From: an uncultured Acetatifactor sp. | GTDB taxonomy: Bacteria > Bacillota > Clostridia > Lachnospirales > Lachnospiraceae | DNA length: 11,781 nt | Assembly (NCBI GenBank): GCA_910577185.1 | Contig: CAJTLR010000081.1 | Location: 4,472 to 16,252 of the forward strand | Reading direction: 5' to 3' | Part shown: positions 1 to 5,883 of the stretch, piece after piece | Layout of the letters: the number at the start of each line of letters is the position of its first letter | Numbering within the stretch: the stretch's first letter is position 1 | Translations under genes and position numbers: made by a program | Notes under the pieces: generated by a model | Seen by the model: the letters and a program-made list of their open reading frames with translations, nothing else | What the model was told of the DNA's origin: nothing | The model's database searches: none

Positions 1-17
1 TCCCTTGCGGCGCCCGC

Positions 18-38
18 CATTCTGGCGGCCCTTCTGAT
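18..38 (-). other. GC-rich hairpin just after the ParA-like gene, or start of a next gene
   Basis: Read on the minus strand, CCGCCA-GAA-TGGCGG is a perfect 6-bp stem lying within 25 bases of the ParA-like stop codon. The window ends before any U-run could be seen, so a terminator cannot be confirmed. The same bases hold an ATG (18-20) preceded by AGAAGG about nine bases upstream, with the open codons M-A-G-A-A-R to the window edge. It could therefore instead be the start of a further downstream gene. Both readings remain open. Confidence 0.3.
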
Positions 39-39
39 A

Positions 40-831
40 CTACCTTCTCCCACGGACATACTTTTCTACCTCCTTTGCCAGCTCCAGATATTCCCCTGCG
101 CTCCTGGCCGATTTTTTGTATGCCATCACCGGCCGGGAATTGTCCTGTGCCCACTCAATTTCGCTGTCTACCCTGATAATGCTGTCAAAGACCCTCACTT
201 CCTCAAACTGTTGCAGCACCTCCATCGTCTGCCTGCCGTAATTTTTCCGGGCATCCATCTTGGTGATCACCACTCCCAGAAGGGTCAGACCCGGTGTTAT
301 GTTCCTTACACTGTCCAGAAATTCAAACATATTGGCCACGCCGAATAATCCCCAGGGGCTGGCTTCCACCGGAAGGATTACATAATCGGAAGCACATAAA
401 ATATTCATGACCCAGCCCCCCATCGTTGGCGGCGCATCTATCAGAATGTAATCATAAGAATCCGCTTCCTTCCATCCTGCCAGCATCCGGGACAAAATAT
501 ACTCTCTGTCCGTTTTTTTGTAAAGCTCATATTCCATGCCGCTCATCAGAGTGGATGCCGGAATCAGGTCCAGCCCTTCGTAGGGAGAATGCACCACAAA
601 ATCTGTCAAATCCTCTTCTGTCTTAACGGCAGTGTAAAGATTGCGATCCCCGGAGGCAAACTCCAGCACCTTATCCTCCGGAAAAAAGGAGAGGGTCAGG
701 TTCATCTGCATATCGCCATCCAGCAAAAGCACTTTTCTCCCCAGCAGGGACAATGCATACCCAACATTGGCGCAGGTAGTGGTTTTTCCGCTGCCTCCCT
801 TATTATTCGCAAAAGCTATGATCTTCGCCAT
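40..831 (-). CDS. ParA/MinD-family ATPase (Soj/McdA-like), candidate microcompartment-positioning protein
   Basis: This is a 263-residue P-loop ATPase of the ParA/MinD superfamily without an N-terminal DNA-binding extension, the short Soj-like form. It has the deviant Walker A motif KGGSGKTTT at residues 11-19, including signature Lys11. The Walker A' stretch is LLLDGDMQMN (35-44), where ParA proteins usually have Pro after the second Asp. Walker B is DYILIDAPP (127-135). Such ATPases dimerise with ATP, bind nucleoid DNA and move plasmids, chromosomes or protein cargo. The McdA branch spaces carboxysomes. The ATG lies inside the end of the upstream DeoR-type gene (29-base overlap). The nearest Shine-Dalgarno-like AAGGA is 13 bases away, and an in-frame TAG four codons upstream excludes an earlier start. 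Translation is therefore probably coupled to the regulator. A role in positioning the BMC is inferred from context. A plasmid or chromosome ParA that simply sits here is the alternative, but no ParB-like gene is visible. Confidence 0.93.
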   Translation of the reverse strand: MAKIIAFANNKGGSGKTTTCANVGYALSLLGRKVLLLDGDMQMNLTLSFFPEDKVLEFASGDRNLYTAVKTEEDLTDFVVHSPYEGLDLIPASTLMSGMEYELYKKTDREYILSRMLAGWKEADSYDYILIDAPPTMGGWVMNILCASDYVILPVEASPWGLFGVANMFEFLDSVRNITPGLTLLGVVITKMDARKNYGRQTMEVLQQFEEVRVFDSIIRVDSEIEWAQDNSRPVMAYKKSARSAGEYLELAKEVEKYVRGRR

Positions 832-1585
832 AGAGACATTCTATTCCTTTCTCCGCAAAATAGTCCATCCATTCCCGGTCAGGCTTCCTATCCGTCACCA
901 CCATATCAATGTCACAAAGTTCACAGATACGAGAAAATGCAACATTTCCGAATTTCGTATAATCTGCTGCCACAATGCGCTGTTTTGCGGACCGGAGCAT
1001 GGTCTGTTTCAGTTGGGAAAGCATCTCATTAGCATCCGTGATCCCTCTTTCCAGGTCAATGCCCTTGCAGGACAAAATCACCTTGTCCGCATAAAAGGAA
1101 TTGATCACTTCCGTGGCCCGGGACCCCACCAGCGTAAGATAATTGTCCTTCAGGGTTCCTCCCGTGCAGATAATATCCCAGCCGGTTACATCAGAGAGCT
1201 CCACCAGCACCTCTATGGAACTGGTGATCACCGTCAGCTTTTTTCTGCTCTTCAGAGCTTTCACAATGGCAACCGCAGTGGTACTGGGATCCACAATGAT
1301 GTGTTCCCCTTCCTGGATCAGGCCGCTTACCAGCTCGGCAATTTCCTGCTTTCCCCTTGTATTTCTCTTTTTCCTCACATTGAAAGGCATATCCAGGCCG
1401 GCATTTTCATTCAGCACGGCACCACCGTAGCTTTTGATGGCCAGTCCCTGCTGATCCAGTTTATCCAAATCCCGCCGTATGGTTTCCTCGGACACGTCAA
1501 ATAAGGTACTCAGCTCACTGACTACCACCTTCCGTTCATCCTGTAACTTTTCCAAGATCAGATTCCTGCGTTCTACTGCCAGCAT
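803..1585 (-). CDS. DeoR-family transcriptional regulator of the microcompartment operon
   Basis: A 260-residue protein of normal DeoR/GlpR length. An N-terminal winged helix-turn-helix covers residues 1-58 and includes the recognition helix region SEETIRRDLDKLDQQGL followed by the family's KSYGGA turn. A C-terminal DeoRC sugar-phosphate sensor domain covers about 75-235, with the GTTT-like phosphate loop written DPSTTA, the ICTGGTL segment and ADYTKFG near the end. DeoR-family proteins are mostly repressors released by a phosphorylated sugar intermediate. Here fuculose- or rhamnulose-1-phosphate, or DHAP, would fit, which is inference. The ATG at 1585 has AAGGAG nine bases upstream. The gene follows the shell gene pduT after 224 bases and overlaps the ParA-like gene, so regulator and ATPase are probably one translational unit. 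DeoR-type regulators are known companions of fucose/rhamnose BMC loci. Confidence 0.95.
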   Translation of the reverse strand: MLAVERRNLILEKLQDERKVVVSELSTLFDVSEETIRRDLDKLDQQGLAIKSYGGAVLNENAGLDMPFNVRKKRNTRGKQEIAELVSGLIQEGEHIIVDPSTTAVAIVKALKSRKKLTVITSSIEVLVELSDVTGWDIICTGGTLKDNYLTLVGSRATEVINSFYADKVILSCKGIDLERGITDANEMLSQLKQTMLRSAKQRIVAADYTKFGNVAFSRICELCDIDMVVTDRKPDREWMDYFAEKGIECLYGEDHSFCE

Positions 1586-1809
1586 ATGTTTCCACTCCTT
1601 CTCATGTCCTCTTCCCGCTGTCGGTTTTTCGTTTACTTATCTGTAAAATCTCGGAATTACATCTTAGGAAGCAAAACATATACTTCCCATAAGCTACACG
1701 TTTCCATATTCTTTTGCATTTTTTGCTTTTATACGGGAATCTGCCCACATACAAAAAAGCCTTTCGCCCGGAACCCTTACACATCTTTCCCGGAAAAAAC
1801 AGATTCCAT
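1586..1809 (-). other. Intergenic spacer between pduT and the DeoR-type gene
   Basis: These 224 bases are AT-richer than the rest of the window and hold no convincing gene on either strand. Reading the minus strand there is a weak imperfect stem (CCGGGAA...TTCCGG) about 20 bases after the pduT stop, followed ten bases later by a run of six T. This could be an attenuated terminator. A TATAAA hexamer (1728-1733) is present but its -35 partner is poor. The regulator may have its own promoter here, but I cannot show it. Confidence 0.3.
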
Positions 1810-2358
1810 TTATAAAATAGACTTGCAGATCTGTGGATCAGGATGGGCTATGACAGCGGAATCCAGATACATGCCTCCCTGGGCCACACTGGCCTTTGCC
1901 CTGGAAATAGCGGCGTCCACTGCGGATACTTCCCCGCACAAGAATACGTACGATTTACCGCACATTCCTTTTGCAATGCGCAGTTCAATCAATTCCACAT
2001 CAGCGGTCTTGGCCGCCACATCCGCAGCCACAATAATCGCGGCCGCGTCAAATGTTTCCAGTATGCCCAGGGAACTGATATGTTCCACATGGGTGGTGCC
2101 GTAAATGGCCGGAAAAATACCCTCATGCGGATTTCCCAGCACAAAACTGTCGATCAGCTGCTCCCCATACTGCACTTTTGCCGTTTCCACCGCGGCATCT
2201 ACCGCGCTTAAGTCTCCCGTGATCAGCGCTATGTATTTTCCGGGGCAGACGGTCTGGGCCTCTATGAGTTCCACCGTGGCTGTCTTGACCATGGCGTCTG
2301 CCGCCGTCACGCCTGCCGAAACCGTCTTAAATTCTATCATTCCCAAAGCTTTGCCCAT
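1810..2358 (-). CDS. pduT: PduT-type trimeric BMC shell protein (two BMC domains, Fe-S pore cysteine)
   Basis: A 182-residue protein made of two tandem BMC folds: residues 3-85, beginning KALGMIEFKTVSAG, and 92-178, beginning SLGILETFDAAAI. This gives a pseudohexamer built from three chains. Cys38, in the segment EAQTVCPGKY, is at the position where PduT of Citrobacter/Salmonella holds a [4Fe-4S] cluster at the centre of the trimer, so electron transfer through the shell is the likely role. The second domain has Cys at the equivalent loop region (KGMCGKS) as well. The ATG has TAGGAGG five bases upstream. The gene follows pduS across a 317-base gap filled by tandem repeats, and PduS is the expected electron partner on the lumen or cytosol side. 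Length and domain order are normal for the family. Confidence 0.95.
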   Translation of the reverse strand: MGKALGMIEFKTVSAGVTAADAMVKTATVELIEAQTVCPGKYIALITGDLSAVDAAVETAKVQYGEQLIDSFVLGNPHEGIFPAIYGTTHVEHISSLGILETFDAAAIIVAADVAAKTADVELIELRIAKGMCGKSYVFLCGEVSAVDAAISRAKASVAQGGMYLDSAVIAHPDPQICKSIL

Positions 2359-2370
2359 GGCTGCCTCCTA

Positions 2371-2641
2371 TTCCAGTTCCGCTTCGTCCTCTTCTACACA
2401 CCTTTCCCTAGATAGAGAAACTTCCGGGGTCTTCCCCCTTCGTTTCTCTATCTGTGTGTCTCTGAGGACTTCGCTGATTTCCAGTTCCGCTTCGTCCTCT
2501 TCTACACACCTTTCCCTAGATAGAGAAACTTCCGGGGTCTTCCCCCTTCGTTTCTCTATCTGTGTGTCTCTGAGGACTTCGCTGATTTCCAGTTCCGCTT
2601 CGTCCTCTTCTACACACCTTTCCCCAGATAGAGAAACTTCC
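2371..2641 (-). repeat. 108-base tandem repeat array (2.5 copies) between pduS and pduT
   Basis: Two identical 108-base copies (2371-2478 and 2479-2586) are followed by a half copy (2587-2641) with one mismatch, where CCCTAG becomes CCCCAG. The array fills nearly the whole pduS-pduT gap and stops one base short of the pduT ribosome site. Each full copy has a perfect 11-base inverted repeat, GATAGAGAAAC and GTTTCTCTATC, enclosing a smaller GGGG/CCCC hairpin. Outer arms ACACAC/GTGTGT and GTCCTC/GAGGAC can extend the structure. In RNA this would be a long multi-step stem-loop, twice over. The identity of the copies shows a recent duplication. There are no unique spacers, so it is not CRISPR. Role unknown. 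Confidence 0.95.
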
Positions 2642-2675
2642 TACTTATACACATTTTCCAGTCTTCATCTTATAT

Positions 2676-4016
2676 TTATTCGGAGATGATGATGTATTTG
2701 TCCGTGACTTCCCGCACAATGCCATCCAGGGAAGCGTGAATTCCCACGCTCAGGGCCTCTGCCGGCGCCCCGATGCATTCCCCCGTTTTTACCGCGGCAC
2801 CTTTTTCCACAATGGGTATGGCCGCTGCCCCGATATGCTGGCTGAGCATTATTTTTACTTTGTGAATCCTCCGGTCCCTTTTCCAGTATTCATCCGGCTG
2901 CAGGGGGGCATCCACATTGTATTTTGCCAGTCCCAGTCTGGCCTCCAGCCTCTCCTCCGGCGCCTTGCGGTAATTCCGGTCTTTTTTTACCGGTGCCGGC
3001 ACCACTCCGGAAGGCGGCTTCACGCCTGCCCTGCGCAGTCCCATTTTATAGTCTGCAATCAGGCTTCTGGGTGCCAGCCCCTGGGGACAGGAAAAATTCT
3101 CGCATAGTCCGCAGGAACTGCAGAAAAATGTATTTAAAAACACGTTCGTATCCTGAAAATCCTTGTTTGCGGCGCTGCGCATAAACTTGTGCGGCTCAAT
3201 GGGATGTCCCAGGGCATGACGGGGACATAAGCTTGTACAAGTTTCGCACTGACAGCAGGAAGATGCCGCCCTTTTCAGGTCGATTGCCGGATTCCGGTTT
3301 TTGCGCTGTACCAGCGTATGATTTTTGTCCAGTACAATCACGGCGTTGATAGTCTTGGTCACTACTGCCGTCTCATCCTCCAGGTTGCCCATCATGGGGC
3401 CCCCGATCAGGTACGCGGGATTTTTTACGGTAATTTCCCCCGCATAAGCCACCACATCCCGGATGCTGGCACCGATGGGAACCCGCACCGTCACCGGCTG
3501 CACCACTTCCCCCACTACCGAAACCAGCTTGTCCACCACCGGCGTCTGCAGTTCCAGGGCCCGGTATACATTATAGACAGTCTCCACATTAAAAACTGCC
3601 ACACCCTCTTCAATGGGCAGGCCTCCGGGACGAATCACCCTTCCCGTGGCCTCATAAATCAGCACCACCTCGTCCCCCATGGGATATGCGCTGTCCAGAA
3701 GCTGCACGCGCATATGGGGATACGCATCTATGTATCTTTCAATCGCCTTTACGGCGTCCCTGTATTCTCGCTTAATGCCAATGACAGCTTCCCCCGCACC
3801 CACACAGCAGGCAATTCTGTCAAAGGTTCTCAGGATCTCTTCCGCGCGCTGTTCCAGCAGCTGCCTGTGAAGCTTCAGCAGCGGCTCACATTCGGCGCAG
3901 TTCATCAGAATAATCTCTGCCCGTTCATCCAGCTTCGCATAAGTGGGAAAACCCGCCCCGCCGGCGCCCACAATTCCGTTTTCCCGCAAAATCTGTTTCA
4001 AATTCTGCATCTCCAT
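2676..4016 (-). CDS. pduS: PduS-type, RnfC-like flavin/Fe-S electron-transfer protein
   Basis: A 446-residue protein related to the RnfC subunit and to Salmonella PduS, a cobalamin reductase/electron carrier. An N-terminal nucleotide- and flavin-binding region has GAGGAGFPTYAKL (residues 17-29), the CAECEPLL segment (40-47) and YLIGGPMMG (202-210). Two ferredoxin-type [4Fe-4S] motifs follow: CxxCxxCxxxCP at Cys254/257/260/264 and CxxCxxCxxxxCP at Cys299/302/305/310. The C-terminal 60 residues form a small beta-rich domain. I start at ATG 4016 because GGGGAG lies eight bases upstream. A TTG 57 bases earlier is open but has no ribosome site. With no cobalamin enzyme visible, its likely job here is redox exchange (NADH oxidation or supply of low-potential electrons) together with PduT. 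PduS of the B12 loci is about the same length. Confidence 0.94.
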   Translation of the reverse strand: MEMQNLKQILRENGIVGAGGAGFPTYAKLDERAEIILMNCAECEPLLKLHRQLLEQRAEEILRTFDRIACCVGAGEAVIGIKREYRDAVKAIERYIDAYPHMRVQLLDSAYPMGDEVVLIYEATGRVIRPGGLPIEEGVAVFNVETVYNVYRALELQTPVVDKLVSVVGEVVQPVTVRVPIGASIRDVVAYAGEITVKNPAYLIGGPMMGNLEDETAVVTKTINAVIVLDKNHTLVQRKNRNPAIDLKRAASSCCQCETCTSLCPRHALGHPIEPHKFMRSAANKDFQDTNVFLNTFFCSSCGLCENFSCPQGLAPRSLIADYKMGLRRAGVKPPSGVVPAPVKKDRNYRKAPEERLEARLGLAKYNVDAPLQPDEYWKRDRRIHKVKIMLSQHIGAAAIPIVEKGAAVKTGECIGAPAEALSVGIHASLDGIVREVTDKYIIISE

Positions 4017-4118
4017 ACCATACTCTCCCCTAAGCAGCCCCCGCAAATTCCCTGTGGTTCCAAAGTTTCCCAACCGGCACTGTTCTTCCGCAAACTATCT
4101 GCTGTTACCTGAAACCGC

Positions 4119-4135
4119 GGGCAGCCCTCCTGCCC
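4119..4135 (-). other. Intercistronic hairpin between eutN and pduS
   Basis: On the minus strand GGGCAG-GAGGG-CTGCCC forms a perfect 6-bp stem with a five-base loop, 17 bases after the eutN stop codon. No T-run follows, so an intrinsic terminator is unlikely. It may mark an RNA-processing or stability site between the shell vertex gene and pduS. Its presence is directly seen. Its function is not known. Confidence 0.4.
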
Positions 4136-4152
4136 CGTAAAAATGTGAATTT

Positions 4153-4401
4153 TCAATTCTCATCCACGATTCCCACGATTGCGGCATCCACGGGGGCATT
4201 CTCCATGCCCACACGGGCGGCGCTTCCGGTTGCCACCAGCACCGTCTCCCCGATACCCGCGCCAATATTGTCAATGGCCACAAAACGCGCAGCCCCGGCT
4301 GTCATTTCTTTCAGCGGCTCCACTATCATAAATTTGTTTCCGATCAGATTTTCACTCTTACGGGTGGAAACAATACTCCCCACTACCTTCCCTACAATCA
4401 T
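4153..4401 (-). CDS. eutN: EutN/CcmL-type BMC-P pentameric vertex protein
   Basis: An 82-residue single-domain protein of the EutN/CcmL/PduN family, whose pentamers close the vertices of the polyhedral shell. It begins MIVGKVVGSIVSTRK, the usual opening of the family. It carries the conserved central stretch FVAIDNIGAGIGETVLVATGSAAR (about 40-63) and ends in the typical DAAIVGIVDEN. Length is normal. It is the only BMC-P gene in the window, as expected for a low-copy vertex subunit. The ribosome site is poor: only GGGGGA at nine bases is visible, unlike the AGGAGG of its neighbours. This fits a protein needed in few copies. It follows a 429-base gap after pduL, so its expression may be set separately. 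Confidence 0.95.
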   Translation of the reverse strand: MIVGKVVGSIVSTRKSENLIGNKFMIVEPLKEMTAGAARFVAIDNIGAGIGETVLVATGSAARVGMENAPVDAAIVGIVDEN

Positions 4402-4830
4402 GGCCTATATCCCCCATTCCGGTTCCGTCATGTAACCGCATCAGTGGCTTTCTTTCCTCCCCGAAGCGTTACTACCGTATCCTGATATTTTTACTGCTTC
4501 CGCCCCTGTCATAACCAGATTCGGCCGCACTCCACAACATATTTGAAAATTGCCTTCCTCCGAATCGCCCTGCACTTTGCGCCCCCATACCAGATGAAAG
4601 ACACATAACTGGCTGTGCTGACTGAATCCGGGCGAATATACCGCTGCGAATATGGTGCGGATGATGGAAGCAAATTTTCAAACACGCTCTGGCAGGCACC
4701 GTTTCCCATGCCGTTTTCTATGACTGGAGGAAAGGACGGGATTTCCCTGTTGTTTTTTCTTGTGATGTCACTCCCGCCCCTCCCCCGTCATAATTACAAT
4801 TGTACCTTTGATATACAAATCGTAATTTTG
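4402..4830. other. 429-base gap between pduL and eutN without a convincing gene
   Basis: Two overlapping minus-strand frames of 66-75 codons occur (4509-4709 and 4472-4699), but neither has a ribosome site matched to its start or a recognisable domain, and both run through an inverted-repeat element. Just after the pduL stop is an AT-rich imperfect palindrome (4797-4828) that could fold in RNA, with no T-run on the minus strand. I see no clear -35/-10 pair. The centre is occupied by a MITE-like element described separately. The gap interrupts an otherwise tight operon. Confidence 0.5.
4542..4682. repeat. MITE-like element with 17-base terminal inverted repeats
   Basis: The left end TTTGAAAATTGCCTTCC (4542-4558) and the right end GGAAGCAAATTTTCAAA (4666-4682) are inverted repeats matching at 15 of 17 positions. 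They enclose about 107 bases. The 141-base unit has no transposase and lies in the only large unexplained gap of the operon. The overlapping frame 4509-4709 looks like the sort of spurious hypothetical protein that dispersed repeats produce. No clear target-site duplication was found. A cis-acting RNA structure is the alternative. Whether the unit is dispersed in the genome cannot be told from one copy. Confidence 0.4.
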
Positions 4831-5472
4831 TTAAATAATCGTCACTTTATCGCCCGTCCGGATCTTGCTGGCATTTGCCTCATCCGTATCAATATGCATC
4901 TCCAGCGTAAAACTGTCATTGACACGGATCTTCACCTGGTTAAAGACAGTTCCTCTCTCATTGTCTGCCTTCACGGATACGATATCACCATCCCGCACAC
5001 CCGCCGCCATGGCGTCTGCAGGAGACATGTGAATATGACGCATGGCAATAATACAGCCTTCTTTCAGGTAAATAACCCCCTTGGGCCCTACGACTGCCAC
5101 CGGCGCGCTCCCCGCCACATTGCCGGATTCCCGGATCGGGGCGGCTACGCCAAGCTTCATGGCGTCCGTGGCCGAAATTTCCAGCTGGGAAGCCTTTCTG
5201 ACAGGACCTAAGACCCTCACGTTCTCAATGGCCCGCAGTTTTATTCCCACCACGGTGACGGTCTCATTGCAGGCATACTGCCCGCCCATGAGATCTTTCT
5301 TTTTTGTGAGACGGTAACCCTCTCCAAACAGTGTTTCCACATGTTCCTGGGTCAGGTGAATATGCCTTGCGGACACACCCACGGGCACCTGATAGCCCCC
5401 CGTCTTCTCTTCCATCTTACTGATAGTCTGAAGAACCATCTGTGTGATCATTTCAACAGTCTGCTGTTCCAT
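4831..5472 (-). CDS. pduL: PduL-type phosphate propanoyltransferase (phosphotransacylase) with encapsulation peptide
   Basis: A 213-residue enzyme that converts acyl-CoA plus phosphate to acyl-phosphate plus CoA, recycling CoA inside the compartment. The zinc-site histidines of the PduL family are present: VSARHIHLT (residues 33-41), AMRHIHMSPADA (143-154) and the third block MHIDTDEANA (192-201). Residues 1-20 form an amphipathic helix (TVEMITQMVLQTISKM) typical of the PduL encapsulation peptide, then the short linker EEKTGGYQ leads into the catalytic fold. The ATG has GGAGGA five bases upstream, directly after a perfect inverted repeat (5487-5504). Length is normal for the BMC form. PduL pairs with the aldehyde dehydrogenase of the same operon. 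The acyl-phosphate would then give ATP through a cytosolic kinase not encoded here. Confidence 0.96.
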   Translation of the reverse strand: MEQQTVEMITQMVLQTISKMEEKTGGYQVPVGVSARHIHLTQEHVETLFGEGYRLTKKKDLMGGQYACNETVTVVGIKLRAIENVRVLGPVRKASQLEISATDAMKLGVAAPIRESGNVAGSAPVAVVGPKGVIYLKEGCIIAMRHIHMSPADAMAAGVRDGDIVSVKADNERGTVFNQVKIRVNDSFTLEMHIDTDEANASKIRTGDKVTII

Positions 5473-5486
5473 GTCATTCCTCCATT

Positions 5487-5504
5487 TTGCCAGGCTCCTG
5501 GCAA
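5487..5504. promoter_or_regulatory. Perfect 8-bp inverted repeat directly upstream of the pduL ribosome site
   Basis: TTGCCAGG and CCTGGCAA are exact inverted copies separated by two bases, ending six bases before the GGAGGA of pduL on the minus strand. In RNA this is a stable hairpin beside the ribosome site. In DNA it has the shape of a dimer-binding operator. There is no T-run, so it is not a classical terminator. Function is inferred only from position. Confidence 0.4.
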
Positions 5505-5581
5505 CTCCGGTTCAGCGGATACCGCCTGACGTTTTGACAATGGTGTCTCTGCCCCGCAGGCATCCGCATTCTCCCGGACCT

Positions 5582-5863
5582 TTATGCCTTCACTTTGGGA
5601 AGAATCATTTCCACATCATTATGAGGCCTGGGGATGACATGGGTTGCCACCAGTTCGCCCAGTCTGGACGCGCTGGATGCGCCGGCTTCCACGGATGATT
5701 TTACGGCTCCTACGTCGCCGCGCACCATAACTGTTACCAGACCGGAACCGATCTTCTCTGTGCCCACCAGGCTCACGTTTGCAGCCTTGCACATTGCGTC
5801 CGCAGCCTCGATTGCAGCTACCAGACCTCTTGTTTCCACCATTCCTAATGCTTCCTGTGCCAT
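5582..5863 (-). CDS. eutM: Hexameric BMC-H shell protein, PduA/EutM-like (paralogue 2)
   Basis: A 93-residue canonical BMC-H protein, the flat hexagonal tile of the shell. It runs from ALGMVETRGLVAAIEAAD through the pore loop KIGSG (37-41), VMVRGDVGAVKSSVEAG and the ending ATHVIPRPHNDVEMILP, all hallmarks of PduA/EutM. I start at ATG 5863, with AGGAGG seven bases upstream. An in-frame ATG at 5896 lies inside the repeat array and would swallow that ribosome site. Compared by eye it matches the BMC-H protein at 6588-6863 at 77 of 91 positions, so the two are a recent duplication. The small pore with Gly-Ser-Gly should pass small polar metabolites such as propanediol while retaining the aldehyde, by analogy with PduA. 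It is preceded by 343 bases of tandem repeats. Confidence 0.97.
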   Translation of the reverse strand: MAQEALGMVETRGLVAAIEAADAMCKAANVSLVGTEKIGSGLVTVMVRGDVGAVKSSVEAGASSASRLGELVATHVIPRPHNDVEMILPKVKA

Positions 5864-5883
5864 TTCTTTTCCTCCTGATTTTT

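Noticed and set aside
1728..1756. Promoter for the DeoR-type gene (TATAAA with TTTTGT 17 bases upstream)
   Set aside because: The -35 matches consensus at only two of six positions. Not strong enough to annotate as a promoter.
2105..2689. Plus-strand open frame of 194 codons with a repeated Ser-rich peptide
   Set aside because: It is antisense to pduT and runs through the 108-base array. The repeated peptide simply reflects a repeat length divisible by three. No ribosome site or known domain.
4017..4073. Upstream TTG start for pduS adding 19 residues
   Set aside because: No ribosome site precedes the TTG, while ATG 4016 has GGGGAG at eight bases and gives the normal family length.
4509..4709. 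66-codon minus-strand frame in the pduL-eutN gap
   Set aside because: It has no ribosome site fitting its start and no recognisable domain, overlaps another frame of similar size, and spans the inverted-repeat element.
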